Source: Owenweeksia hongkongensis DSM 17368 (GTDB lineage: Bacteria; Bacteroidota; Bacteroidia; Flavobacteriales; Schleiferiaceae). From it: 64,000 bases of DNA. Below the pieces are notes generated by a model, which made no database searches, was not told the origin of the DNA, and saw only the letters and a list, made by a program, of their open reading frames with translations. The position numbers were made by a program, and so were the translations under genes. The DNA lies in NCBI GenBank assembly GCA_945865885.1, contig CAMBEZ010000001.1:1-64000 (forward strand), written 5' to 3'. Below, one piece after another: positions 48,826 through 56,995 of the stretch. The first letter of the stretch is position 1. Each line of letters begins with the position of its first letter.

Positions 48826-49562
48826 CAACTCGATTTTTCCTTCCCTTGGCTGCTGCAGCCGTTTTGTCTTCTTGCGCCAACAAAGCCCTGAAAGAAGAAG
48901 TGGCCACCTTGAAAGACAATCTTGCTCAAATCCACGCGGATGCAGACGGCGACGGTGTGCCCGACGCATTGGACAAAGAAGCCAATACGCCCAGAGGCGC
49001 TCTGGTGGACGGTTCTGGCCGTGCATTGGATTTGGACGGCGACGGCGTTCGCCACGAGGTGGACCTGGATCCGTTCTCCCAGCGCGGAGTGACGGTAGAC
49101 CCTACCGGAATGGAAATGGATTCCGACGGGGACGGGGTGGCCAACAGCAAAGATTTGGAAGCCAATACCCCATCGGGTGCTTTGGTCAACTTTCAAGGAA
49201 AGAAAATTGAAGCCAACGGGGTCAGCTTAAAAGTGGCGGAGGCATTCATTCCAGAAGTAATCTTCTTGACCAATTCAGTCACCATCACCCCCGACCAAGA
49301 AGCACGTTTGGTGACCGTTGCACGCATGATGAAATCCAATCCTACTTTGCGTTTGCGCGTAGTGGGCCACGCAGACAAAACGGGCTCCGAGCGCGTAAAC
49401 CTGCGCATTGGGGAGCGCCGAGCGAAGTCCGTAATTAAGGTTTTGACCACTACCTACGGAATTGCCGAATCGCGTTTTGAATTGGCAACTATGGGCGAGA
49501 ACGACCCCATCTCCATCAAAAATCAGCACAACCGACGCGTGGAGTTTCAGTTCATCCGTTGA
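48822..49562 (+). CDS. OmpA-domain lipoprotein with thrombospondin type-3 repeats
   Basis: The 246-residue protein has a lipobox ending LSSC (Cys18), a short coiled coil (about 20-36), three calcium-binding TSP3-like repeats (DADGDGVPDALD, DLDGDGVRHEVD, DSDGDGVANSKD; about 38-120), and a C-terminal OmpA/MotB peptidoglycan-binding domain (about 140-246; VVGHADKTGSERVNLRIGERRA). It probably links outer membrane to cell wall. It is fused to folK by an ATGA overlap, an odd partner that may reflect shared transcription only. A strong terminator follows. Confidence 0.92.
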   Translation: MTTRFFLPLAAAAVLSSCANKALKEEVATLKDNLAQIHADADGDGVPDALDKEANTPRGALVDGSGRALDLDGDGVRHEVDLDPFSQRGVTVDPTGMEMDSDGDGVANSKDLEANTPSGALVNFQGKKIEANGVSLKVAEAFIPEVIFLTNSVTITPDQEARLVTVARMMKSNPTLRLRVVGHADKTGSERVNLRIGERRAKSVIKVLTTTYGIAESRFELATMGENDPISIKNQHNRRVEFQFIR

Positions 49563-49585
49563 TTGAAGTAGCATGAATAGTTCCG

Positions 49586-49622
49586 GTCCGCCGCGCCCAA
49601 AGGGCGCGGCGGACTTGTTTTT
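49586..49622 (+). terminator. Terminator after the OmpA lipoprotein gene
   Basis: GTCCGCCGCGCCC-AAA-GGGCGCGGCGGAC followed by TTGTTTTT, a 13-bp GC-rich stem 23 nt after the stop codon. Confidence 0.93.
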
Positions 49623-49716
49623 GGCTGCATGTTTGCGGCAATGTTGCGCTTTTTGATCAATGCTGCGCGCATTTGCGGCAGTTTCGCGCGCTGACGTACG
49701 AAAAGTCCGCGCGATA

Positions 49717-49842
49717 TCTCAGCAATTCGGTGGGCTATCTCAGCAATTTCGCTTGCAATCTCGGCAATTGTGTATGCTTTTTCAGCAATCCTGCTCGTTA
49801 AGTCAGCAATTTTGCGTGCTATTCCGTCAGATTTTCGCGCCT
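49717..49842. repeat. Tandem degenerate 21-bp repeats, six units
   Basis: Six consecutive 21-bp units with the core TCAGCAATT fill 49717-49842; weaker copies continue on both sides (about 49637-49716 and 49888-49945, into the end of the methyltransferase gene). Because 21 bp equals 7 codons, both strands read as heptad repeats: the minus strand gives IAEIASE-like coiled-coil heptads without a start codon, and the plus strand gives LSQQFxx heptads in a 68-codon frame (49660-49866). The 347-bp gap between the OmpA gene and the methyltransferase holds only the terminator and this array. Confidence 0.75.
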
Positions 49843-49909
49843 CAATACGCTCGCTACGTGCGCTGACGAGGCAGCCCCGAGCGTTGTTTCAGCCCCGCTG
49901 CGCGCTGGT

Positions 49910-50449
49910 TTACGGCAATTCTGCCCGCTTTTTCAGCAACTCCCAGAGCACAATTCCCGCACTCACGCTGACGTTCAAACTGTGTTTTGTTCCCAATTGC
50001 GGAATTTCGATGACGCCGTCGCACAATGCCATGGCTTCTTCGGAGACGCCCCGCACTTCGTGTCCAAAGACCACCGCCACGCCGGGAGCGTCTGCGGGCC
50101 AAGACCAGCGGTGCAACCACGTGCGGTTGGTGGCCTGTTCCACCGCGAACACGCGGTAGCCGAGCGCTTGCAGCGCGCGGATGGAATCCGCTGCCGTGGG
50201 GAAGGGCGTCCAATCCACCACCTCCGTGGCGCCCAAAGCGGTTTTCTCCATTTCCGGATGCGGTGGGTGAGCCGTCAAACCGCAGAGGTGGATGCCCTCC
50301 AGACGGAAGGCGTCGGACGTGCGAAATAGGGACCCTACGTTGTGGAGGGAGCGAACTTGGTCCAAGACCACCACAATGGGCGTTTTGGGAGCCGCGCGAA
50401 AGGATTCGGCGTCGAGTCGGTTCAGTTCGTGGAGTCGGAGTTTGGCCAT
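49910..50449 (-). CDS. SpoU/TrmH-family RNA 2'-O-methyltransferase
   Basis: From the ATG at 50449 the product is a 179-residue SPOUT methyltransferase with the three motifs: VLDQVRSLHNVGSLFRTSDAF (motif 1), VFGHEVRGVSEEA (motif 2) and IPQLGTKHSLNVSVSAGIVLWE (motif 3), forming the trefoil knot that binds SAM. The target is tRNA or rRNA 2'-O-ribose; the exact site is not predictable. The start at 50449 leaves a 52-bp divergent region with mutS. Its 3' end reads into the 21-bp repeat tract. Confidence 0.92.
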   Translation of the reverse strand: MAKLRLHELNRLDAESFRAAPKTPIVVVLDQVRSLHNVGSLFRTSDAFRLEGIHLCGLTAHPPHPEMEKTALGATEVVDWTPFPTAADSIRALQALGYRVFAVEQATNRTWLHRWSWPADAPGVAVVFGHEVRGVSEEAMALCDGVIEIPQLGTKHSLNVSVSAGIVLWELLKKRAELP

Positions 50450-50474
50450 GGAAAGTCGGATGCCGTCGGCTGCG

Positions 50475-50482
50475 TATCTTCG
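50475..50482 (+). promoter_or_regulatory. mutS promoter -7 element
   Basis: TATCTTCG fits the TAnnTTyG pattern and lies 19 nt before the GTG chosen for mutS, inside a longer open frame. This supports the shorter start. Confidence 0.55.
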
Positions 50483-50501
50483 CAAAGATACTTCCAGCAG
50501 C

Positions 50502-53093
50502 GTGGCCAAAGCAGAAACACCCTTGATGAAACAGTACGCCGAATTGAAAGCGGCGTACCCCGGTACCGTATTGCTTTTTCGGGTGGGGGATTTCTACGAA
50601 ACCTTCAACGAAGACGCGGAGGCTGCGTCCAAGGCGCTGAACATTGTGCTCACCAAACGCAGCAACGGCGGGGCCGGAGACACCCCCTTGGCGGGTTTTC
50701 CGCACCACGCGTTGGAATCCTACCTGCCCAGATTGGTGTTGGCCGGGCTTCGGGTGGCGGTGTGCGAACAGTTGGAAGACCCCAAGTTGGCGAAAGGCTT
50801 GGTGAAGCGGGGAATTACGGAAGTGGTAACGCCCGGCGTGGCCCACTACGAACCCTTGCTGGCGGCCCGGTCCCATAATTTTTTGGCGGCGGTACACGCC
50901 GGAGAACACGAAGCCGGATTGGCCTTGCTGGACGTCACCACCGGAACCTTTTACGCCTTGCAGGGCAGTATGCCCAGCATCGAGCGCGCTTTGGCGGGAT
51001 TTGCGCCGTCGGAAGTTTTGTACAACCGCCGGGACCACTCCCCGTGGGTGCAATCCGTGCGGGACCGATTCGTGGTGTACGGATTGGAGGAATGGGTGTT
51101 CAAGGCGGAAGAGGCGGACCGTCGGCTCAGCGAGCAATTTGGACCCAAGGCGGTCAAAGGATTTGGTTTGGAAGGAGATCCCTTGGCTGTAGTGGCGGCG
51201 GGCGCGGTGCTGCACTACCTGGAGCAGTCCCAGTACACCCACACCGGCCACCTCACCGGCATCACGCGTTGGCGCGAGGACAGCCACCTGTGGATGGACG
51301 CCTTCACCGTGCGCAACTTGGAGCTTTTCCGCCCCACCGGGGAGGGAGGAACTCCGTTGGTGGACGTGGTGGACGCGTGCCGCGGCCCCATGGGCGCTCG
51401 GCTCCTGCGCCGTTGGTTGGCATTTCCTTTGACGGATGTACAGGAATTGGGGCGTCGGCACTCCAGCGTTCAGTGGGCTGTAGACCACCGGGAATTGGCC
51501 ACCAGCGCGGCGGATTGGGTGGCTGAGGTGCATGATTTGGAGCGGGTAGCCACGCGCTGCGCCACCCGACGCATTGGTCCGCGCGAACTGTGGCGCTTGG
51601 CCGACGGTCTCCGTGCGGCGGATCAACTGCGAATTTTGTTGGACCAAGCGGGCCAGACGGAAGGAAGCGTTTGGCCGGTGGGCGAGGGGCCTGCAGCGGC
51701 CATTGCGGCGGTACTGCACGCGGACGCCCCGGCGCAATTGGCCAAGGGCGGCGTGATCGCCGCCGGCGTGCATCCGGAATTGGACGAATTGCGGGATTTG
51801 CAAGCAGACGCCCAAGGACACCTGAACGCCTTGTTGGCCCGGGAACAACTTGCCACGGGAATTTCCAGCCTCAGAATCGCCTCCAACGGTGTTTTTGGCT
51901 ACTTCTTGGAGGTGCGCAACAGCCACGCAGACAAAGTACCCGCGCACTGGATCCGCAAACAGACCCTGGTGAACGCGGAGCGCTACATCACCCCCGAATT
52001 GAAGGTGCTGGAGGAGAAACTCCTCAAAGCCAACGACCGCATTGCCGCGCTGGAATATTCCTTGTACACCGGACTGGTGGAAGACCTGCAGACGTACGTT
52101 CCGGAACTATTGGTTCTGGGCAGCCGCGTGGCGGAGTGGGACGTTTTGCTTGGATTTGCGGAATTGGCGGTCCGTCGGGGTTGGGCCCGTCCCCAATTTT
52201 CAGACCAACTGGAGTGGGAAGTTCGCCAAGGAAGGCACCCCGTGATTGAGCGCGTGTTGCCCGCCGGCCAACCCTACATCCCCAACGACGTGGTCTTGCA
52301 CGGCGACGGAGAGCGCATGTGGATGATCACCGGCCCCAACATGAGCGGTAAATCCGCCGTTTTGCGCCAGACGGCCCTGCACGCCATCTTGGCCCAGTCC
52401 GGTTGTTTTGTTCCTGCAGAATCCGCGTTGTTGCCGGTCTTGGACCGACTCTTCGTGCGCGTGGGGGCGTCGGACAACCTGAGCCAAGGCGAATCTACGT
52501 TCATGGTGGAAATGACGGAAACTGCGTCCATTTTGCACAACCTGACGACCCGCAGTCTGGTGCTGCTGGACGAAATTGGCCGCGGCACCGCTACCTACGA
52601 CGGAATTTCTCTGGCGCAAGCCATTGCCGAATACCTCCACGACCATCCCGGCAAACCCCTGGTGCTGTTTGCCACGCACTACCACGAACTAAACGCTTTG
52701 GCGGGCCACTGGCCGGGGATCGCCAACCGGCACGTTGCCGTGCAGGAAGCCAACGGTAAGGTGGTTTTTTTGCGCACCTTGGTGGAAGGCGGCTCCGAAC
52801 ACAGTTTTGGTTTGCACGTGGCGCGCATGGCGGGCATGCCTCCGTCCGTAGTGCACCGAGCCGGCGATTTGTTGGTGGATCTGGAAGCCCAAAGGGACGG
52901 GTCCGACGGATCCAATGCCGCTGATGGGTTGGTTTCCGACGGTTCCGCAGTGAAGGGTGTTCAATTGAGTTTCATCCAATGGGAGGACCCGGGCGAGAAA
53001 AAGCTCAAGTCTGAGTTGGCGGAACTGGACCTCAATGCATTGACGCCCTTGGATGCCCTGATGATGCTGCACCGCTGGAAAAACAAAGGATAG
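50502..53093 (+). CDS. mutS: DNA mismatch repair protein MutS
   Basis: From the GTG at 50502 the product has 863 residues, the usual MutS length. The mismatch-reading Phe-x-Glu motif is in GDFYETF near the N-terminus. The connector, lever and clamp regions follow, and the ATPase has Walker A GPNMSGKS (611-618), then LVLLDEIGRGTATYDG and ATHYHEL. The start follows a promoter box and gives the family-like MAKAETPLMKQY. The reading frame is open for 70 more codons upstream, but that stretch overlaps the divergent methyltransferase. MutS recognises mispairs and recruits MutL. Confidence 0.96.
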   Translation: MAKAETPLMKQYAELKAAYPGTVLLFRVGDFYETFNEDAEAASKALNIVLTKRSNGGAGDTPLAGFPHHALESYLPRLVLAGLRVAVCEQLEDPKLAKGLVKRGITEVVTPGVAHYEPLLAARSHNFLAAVHAGEHEAGLALLDVTTGTFYALQGSMPSIERALAGFAPSEVLYNRRDHSPWVQSVRDRFVVYGLEEWVFKAEEADRRLSEQFGPKAVKGFGLEGDPLAVVAAGAVLHYLEQSQYTHTGHLTGITRWREDSHLWMDAFTVRNLELFRPTGEGGTPLVDVVDACRGPMGARLLRRWLAFPLTDVQELGRRHSSVQWAVDHRELATSAADWVAEVHDLERVATRCATRRIGPRELWRLADGLRAADQLRILLDQAGQTEGSVWPVGEGPAAAIAAVLHADAPAQLAKGGVIAAGVHPELDELRDLQADAQGHLNALLAREQLATGISSLRIASNGVFGYFLEVRNSHADKVPAHWIRKQTLVNAERYITPELKVLEEKLLKANDRIAALEYSLYTGLVEDLQTYVPELLVLGSRVAEWDVLLGFAELAVRRGWARPQFSDQLEWEVRQGRHPVIERVLPAGQPYIPNDVVLHGDGERMWMITGPNMSGKSAVLRQTALHAILAQSGCFVPAESALLPVLDRLFVRVGASDNLSQGESTFMVEMTETASILHNLTTRSLVLLDEIGRGTATYDGISLAQAIAEYLHDHPGKPLVLFATHYHELNALAGHWPGIANRHVAVQEANGKVVFLRTLVEGGSEHSFGLHVARMAGMPPSVVHRAGDLLVDLEAQRDGSDGSNAADGLVSDGSAVKGVQLSFIQWEDPGEKKLKSELAELDLNALTPLDALMMLHRWKNKG

Positions 53094-53152
53094 CCAAACG
53101 GGGCAAACGCCGCGCCCACCGGGGCAGTTTGTCAAAAAAGTGGCATATATTT

Positions 53153-53182
53153 TTTGTGAATTTCGAATTCGTCGTATATTTG
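53153..53182 (+). promoter_or_regulatory. tRNA-Gly promoter, complete -33/-7 pair
   Basis: TTTG (53153-53156) and TATATTTG (53175-53182) are 18 nt apart, the best full Bacteroidota promoter in the window, placed 11 nt before the tRNA. Confidence 0.8.
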
Positions 53183-53193
53183 CACTCCCCATT

Positions 53194-53266
<73 letters not shown>

Positions 53267-53272
53267 CCAAAG

Positions 53273-53302
53273 AAAAACGCCGGCCCAACAGCCGGCGTTT
53301 TC
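53273..53302 (+). terminator. Terminator after tRNA-Gly
   Basis: AAACGCCGGC-CCAACA-GCCGGCGTTT followed by T, a 10-bp stem just downstream of the tRNA. Confidence 0.88.
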
Positions 53303-53337
53303 CGTTTCTCCCGGCGGGAAATTCCTAACTTGTTGGC

Positions 53338-54459
53338 ATGAATGACCAATTATTTTGGCGCTTTTGTGGTGTTTTGCTGGTGGGCGTATTGGCCGTCAGC
53401 CCCGCACGCGCGCAGCAACCTGGGTATTCCGTGGTGGCCACTCCCTGGATGGGGGCGGATGCCGCTGCGCCGGGAACGACGCGGGTGCACGCCCTGGCCT
53501 ACCTCCGCAACACGGAGTACTTCAACCCCGTAGAGGAAGGGCAAACGTGGTTTGGGACCCAGTTGGCGGTGCAACGCGCCTGGGCGGTTTCCCCCCAGGT
53601 CACTTTCCGGGCGGGTGCCTGGATGAACCATACCTACGGCGGAACCACGCGCCTCCTACCGCTTGTTCAAATGCGCTACGAAACCGCACCATCGGTGTCC
53701 GCTGCCCGTTGGCAGTGGTTGGCGGGTACTTTGGACGGTGCGGCAAGCCACGGCTTGCTGGAACCCCTGTACGACGCCTCACGCGCGCTGGAGGATCCTT
53801 TGGAGTATGGACTGCAATCCACCAAACGAAACGGTAGATGGCGTTCGGACCAGTGGATTTCTTGGCAAAAAGCCATTGTTTATGCGGAGCCGGCCTTCGA
53901 ACGCATTTGGGCCGGAACCACCCAACACCTGGACGTCTGGAACCGTGGGGACCAGCGGGTTTCGTTGCTGGCTCAGGCCCTGTGGTCCCATGCGGGCGGT
54001 CAAATCGACGCGTCACCGGTGGGAACCCCGGAAGGCAACCGCTTCAATGGGGCCCTGGGGCTATCGGCCACCGGCGGTTTGGTAGAAGCACAGGCGGCGC
54101 GGTTGTTTTATACCGACCCCTTGGCGCGTTTCTCCCCCATTGAGCAGGGAGGCGGCCTGTTGCTCCACGTGCACGCCCAGCCGCGCCTCAACGCCCACCA
54201 TCGGTTGCGCCTGGGAGCCACGTACTGGAATGCGTCGGACTTTGTGGCGCCCGGCGGAGGCTACCTCTTTCAATCCGTCAATCGCTACGACCCCACAGTC
54301 TACCAAAAGGAGCGTCGGTTGTTGATCGGTCGACTGGGTTGGGACCGGCTCCATTCAGCGCACCACCTTTCCGTTCGGGTGGATCCGGTGCTGGATCTCC
54401 AATCCAAAACATTGGAGTGGGCTTTTTCGTTTTATTGGCAAATGCATCTTACCCCATGA
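53338..54459 (+). CDS. Predicted outer-membrane beta-barrel protein, unknown family
   Basis: The 373-residue product has a signal peptide (about 1-25, cut after ARA) and a body of alternating polar/hydrophobic strands rich in Trp, Tyr and Gly (for example RAGAWMNHTYGG, LRLGATYWNASDF). It ends LEWAFSFYWQMHLTP with aromatic terminal strands, as in beta-barrel proteins. I recognise no named domain. The stop overlaps the next gene's start by 4 nt (ATGA), so the two small envelope proteins are made together. Confidence 0.65.
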   Translation: MNDQLFWRFCGVLLVGVLAVSPARAQQPGYSVVATPWMGADAAAPGTTRVHALAYLRNTEYFNPVEEGQTWFGTQLAVQRAWAVSPQVTFRAGAWMNHTYGGTTRLLPLVQMRYETAPSVSAARWQWLAGTLDGAASHGLLEPLYDASRALEDPLEYGLQSTKRNGRWRSDQWISWQKAIVYAEPAFERIWAGTTQHLDVWNRGDQRVSLLAQALWSHAGGQIDASPVGTPEGNRFNGALGLSATGGLVEAQAARLFYTDPLARFSPIEQGGGLLLHVHAQPRLNAHHRLRLGATYWNASDFVAPGGGYLFQSVNRYDPTVYQKERRLLIGRLGWDRLHSAHHLSVRVDPVLDLQSKTLEWAFSFYWQMHLTP

Positions 54460-55016
54460 AGCACTTGTTTACCCTTCTTGCAACCTGCCTCGTTGTGGGC
54501 GCAACACACGCTCAGCGCGTAGAAATCGGTTACCTGCACACGTTCCACACCCAAGCCACCACCTACCGACAGCGCGAGTGGACGCGTGTTCCCGGCACGT
54601 GGTTGGGTCCGGAAGATCCCAACTTTCCGGAAACCTTTCGGGTTCGGGAAACCTGGCCGGAGAAAAAGTACAACGTGCACCAGCCCATGCTCAGTTTATT
54701 CTTCCCCCTGGGCGAGACCGCCAACAAAAAGTGGTCGGCCGAATGGATTTCGGGTTTCTTCCCCAACAGTTTTCGGGAACTGTCGCTCTTCAGCGGGGTC
54801 AACGGGAGCTACCAAGTGGCGCCCCAGTGGCGGGCCCAAATGCAGCTGGGCTTGGTCAGCAACTACTCCCAGCGCACGGCCTACACCCTGTGGGGAACCA
54901 TCCCCGGAGCCAACCTCAGCGTGGAGTGGGCGCCCGTGGATTGGGCCGTCGTTCGGCTCTACGGCAATCCGGAAATGATTGGATTGGGCGTACACTACTT
55001 GATTAAGAAGCGTTAA
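54456..55016 (+). CDS. Secreted/outer-membrane protein, unknown family
   Basis: From the ATG at 54456 this encodes 186 residues with a signal peptide (about 1-19, cut after THA). The body has repeated aromatic strand segments (VEIGYLHTFHTQ, MLSLFFPLGETANKKW, YQVAPQWRAQMQLGLVSNY) and ends GLGVHYLIKKR. It resembles a small barrel or periplasmic protein. It is translationally coupled to the preceding barrel gene and its TAA overlaps the next tRNA's promoter box (TAACTTTG, 55014-55021). Function unknown. Confidence 0.6.
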   Translation: MKHLFTLLATCLVVGATHAQRVEIGYLHTFHTQATTYRQREWTRVPGTWLGPEDPNFPETFRVRETWPEKKYNVHQPMLSLFFPLGETANKKWSAEWISGFFPNSFRELSLFSGVNGSYQVAPQWRAQMQLGLVSNYSQRTAYTLWGTIPGANLSVEWAPVDWAVVRLYGNPEMIGLGVHYLIKKR

Positions 55017-55049
55017 CTTTGCACCCTCGTTGAATTTTTGATTCGACGG

Positions 55050-55135
55050 GTCCGAGTGGTGAAATAGGTAGACACGAGGGACTTAAAATCCCTTGGCCAG
55101 TAATGGCCGTGCGGGTTCGATTCCCGCCTCGGGCA
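55050..55135 (+). tRNA. tRNA-Leu (anticodon TAA)
   Basis: An 86-nt class II tRNA with acceptor GTCCGAG/CTCGGGC, anticodon TAA in the loop between GGGA and TCCC, a long variable arm and T loop GGTTCGATTCC. CCA is not encoded. TAACTTTG at 55014-55021 is a promoter box overlapping the upstream stop codon. It marks the left side of an AT-rich islet. Confidence 0.96.
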
Positions 55136-55178
55136 CTCTTTTTGGCCGGCCGGGCCCCGATGCGGCACCGGTTTGGAA

Positions 55179-55194
55179 TTTCGGAGTAATTTGC
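55179..55194 (+). repeat. Left copy of 16-bp direct repeat flanking the islet
   Basis: TTTCGGAGTAATTTGC occurs here and again, identical, at 56081-56096. The second copy ends 3 nt before the start codon of the next native-looking gene. The segment between them is AT-rich, so the repeats may be the footprint of an insertion or recombination next to tRNA-Leu. Confidence 0.7.
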
Positions 55195-56080
55195 TCCAAC
55201 CCCCTGATACAATAGTAGTTAAAAGAACGTAAGGGGTTAATTATACCGCTACGCGGGGTAAAGATCATTTTCACCAGGGCATCAACAAAGAGAAACCCGT
55301 TGACGTTCGAAGGTAAGCTAAATGGAAAGCTAGACGACGGCGAATCGAAAACCTAGAGTTGAGCAAAATTGTATATTTGCTACGATGCAAAAACAGCTCA
55401 AGAATGAACTACGCGATATCATTTCAGGAAAGAGCAAAGTTAGCTTTGGAGCAACTATCCAAACAATCGCCGGTTACCTTGACCATGGCTCGGAACCAAG
55501 CGATAAGTCTGAAAGCTCAAAGCAAATCCGAGAACAAGAAACAAAGAGGTTAGAACAATTCGTAACCGAAGGAAATCTTTGGATTGATGACATTGACTTC
55601 TCGCAATATGTAAGTGAAGGTGCAGAGCAAAGAGTCTATCTCAAAGACTCAGACCATGTCCTGAAATTAAACGATGCGATTTATTACAGCTGCTGGACAG
55701 ATTATTTTCACAATCTGCTCATTCACAACTTCTTTTTTCCAGATACTGCCTACGAGCTTATTGGTTTTACAAAAGAAAGCGGAACTGTTTACGCCGTAGT
55801 AAAACAATCATTTGTTACAATAACCCAAGAAACAGACCTAAACAAAGTAAAGTCATTTCTGGAGGCGAACGGATTCCTTAACAACCGTAACAACGATTAC
55901 ATAAATCCCAGCTTGGGAATAATATTGGAAGACTTGCACGACGAGAATGTGTTAACAAAAAACGAAATTCTCTACTTCATCGATACCGTCTTTTACACCA
56001 CGAAAGCATTTTGGTCGGACAAATAAACCGTAGAACAAGCACTTTTGTAAGAAGCCGCAGGCAAACGTCTACTTCGCGAT
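55195..56080. other. AT-rich islet (candidate horizontally acquired segment)
   Basis: This 886-bp stretch between the direct repeats is clearly poorer in GC than its neighbours and uses different codons. It holds one protein-kinase-like gene and a 190-bp leader without other genes. The leader contains an inverted pair AACCCC/GGGGTT around 55198-55239. No integrase, transposase or copy of the tRNA 3' end was seen. Confidence 0.6.
55385..56026 (+). CDS. Protein-kinase-fold protein, polyvalent (KinPolyVal-like) type
   Basis: The 213-residue product shows a minimal kinase-like order: a glycine-poor loop EGAEQRVYLKDSDHVLKL with a candidate ATP Lys, a hinge region AYELIGFTKESGTVYAVVKQSF, a catalytic-loop-like LEDLHDENVL, and YFIDTVF where DFG would be. 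This matches my memory of the polyvalent protein kinase domain found in phage and mobile-element proteins; the assignment is by eye. The N-terminal ~75 residues are charged and unassigned. TATATTTG (55372-55379) ends 5 nt before the ATG, so the mRNA may be leaderless. Substrate unknown; a toxin or defence role is possible. Confidence 0.55.
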   Translation: MQKQLKNELRDIISGKSKVSFGATIQTIAGYLDHGSEPSDKSESSKQIREQETKRLEQFVTEGNLWIDDIDFSQYVSEGAEQRVYLKDSDHVLKLNDAIYYSCWTDYFHNLLIHNFFFPDTAYELIGFTKESGTVYAVVKQSFVTITQETDLNKVKSFLEANGFLNNRNNDYINPSLGIILEDLHDENVLTKNEILYFIDTVFYTTKAFWSDK

Positions 56081-56096
56081 TTTCGGAGTAATTTGC
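56081..56096 (+). repeat. Right copy of 16-bp direct repeat
   Basis: Second TTTCGGAGTAATTTGC. Its GTAATTTGC lies just before the next start codon and resembles a -7 box with one base missing, so the repeat may be the original promoter of that gene. Confidence 0.7.
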
Positions 56097-56099
56097 AGC

Positions 56100-56375
56100 A
56101 TGCAACACGATCTCCGCATCATCTCCCTGTATTTCCGCGGTCTTTTTTACAAATACGAAAATCCCCGCAGCGGAATGCTGTTGTCGGACGGGCTTTTGGT
56201 GCAGGAAATGCTCAAGCGCAAAGTGCTGGAACCGCATCCGCTGGACGCCACTCGGGCAATTTTGACCTTTCGCGGGGAACGCTACGCCAAAGACATCATC
56301 CACAAGATGATCCGTCCCACGTTGTACATCGTTTTCAGTGTTCTACTGGCGGCAGCACTCTTCCGGCAGGTATGA
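56100..56375 (+). CDS. Small membrane-anchored protein, unknown
   Basis: A 91-residue protein with a soluble, charged N-terminal part (DLRIISLYFRGLFYKYENPRSG) and a single C-terminal membrane segment (about 72-88; LYIVFSVLLAAALF). No family is recognised. Its stop overlaps the start of the DUF2490 gene (ATGA), so both are translated from one message. Neighbouring codon use is native, unlike the islet just upstream. Confidence 0.6.
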   Translation: MQHDLRIISLYFRGLFYKYENPRSGMLLSDGLLVQEMLKRKVLEPHPLDATRAILTFRGERYAKDIIHKMIRPTLYIVFSVLLAAALFRQV

Positions 56376-56995
56376 GGCAAACGGCAACCGTAGTTTTTTG
56401 CGTCGCTTTTTTCGTCTTCGCCGCACCGTTTGCGGCACGCGCGCAGGATCAAGTTTGGACGGCCTTGACGGTAAAGTCTGGCATATCCAAGCGATGGGAC
56501 GCGGCAGCATCTTTGGAACACCGGTGGCGAAACAACGAGTTGGATAGATTCGTGGATCTTCGGCTCACGCGCGACGCCCGGAAAAACTGGGCCTGGTTTT
56601 ACGAATACCGAGCGCCTCTGGCACAAACGGTTAACCCGCGGCACACGCTGGCCTTGGAAAAGACCTGGAAGCCGCGCCTTAATGGGGTGAAGCTGGTGGA
56701 GGCTACCGGCGGCGTACGCTACCACTTCAATCGTTCGGCGTCGGTTCGCTACGGACTGTACCTGCAACGGAGTTTTGGCAGCTTAACCCCCGAACTCAGT
56801 GCGGAGCATTGGCTGGAAACCTTTCTGCCGACGTCCGATTTGCGCCGAACACGGTATTCCGTAGGGCTCAACTGGGAGGCGACCAAACGGTTCCGGTGGT
56901 CCGCAGCGTGGGCCTTCCAGAACAACTACACGGGCCTGGGGGTGCTGGAAGAAGACTTCAGCGTTCTTCGCTTGGGGCTGCGCTGTAAGCTGTAA
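56372..56995 (+). CDS. DUF2490 outer-membrane protein
   Basis: From the ATG at 56372 this is a 207-residue protein with a signal peptide (about 1-24, cut after ARA) and a DUF2490 body: QDQVWTALTVKSGISKRWDAAASLEHRWRNN, then strand-rich sequence ending VLRLGLRCKL. The family is predicted to form outer-membrane barrels of unknown cargo. The 3' end overlaps the convergent acpH gene by 38 bp. Confidence 0.8.
   Translation: MRQTATVVFCVAFFVFAAPFAARAQDQVWTALTVKSGISKRWDAAASLEHRWRNNELDRFVDLRLTRDARKNWAWFYEYRAPLAQTVNPRHTLALEKTWKPRLNGVKLVEATGGVRYHFNRSASVRYGLYLQRSFGSLTPELSAEHWLETFLPTSDLRRTRYSVGLNWEATKRFRWSAAWAFQNNYTGLGVLEEDFSVLRLGLRCKL

Noticed and set aside
49717-49842. CRISPR array
   Set aside because: The 21-bp units are contiguous and degenerate, without unique spacers, and no cas genes are near.
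49660-49866. 68-residue plus-strand protein made of LSQQF repeats
   Set aside because: Not listed as a CDS because it lacks a promoter, follows a terminator and could equally be a by-product of the 21-bp repeats; kept as a repeat feature.
49854-51947. 697-codon minus-strand open frame across the methyltransferase and mutS
   Set aside because: It is a shadow of two well-supported genes in GC-rich DNA, with no recognisable domain and arginine/glycine-rich composition.
55003-55212. Minus-strand open frame with GGNRTRTA
   Set aside because: Antisense of tRNA-Leu(TAA).
55195-56080. Classical integrative element at tRNA-Leu
   Set aside because: No integrase and no duplicated tRNA 3' end were found; the repeats lie 44 bp beyond the tRNA.
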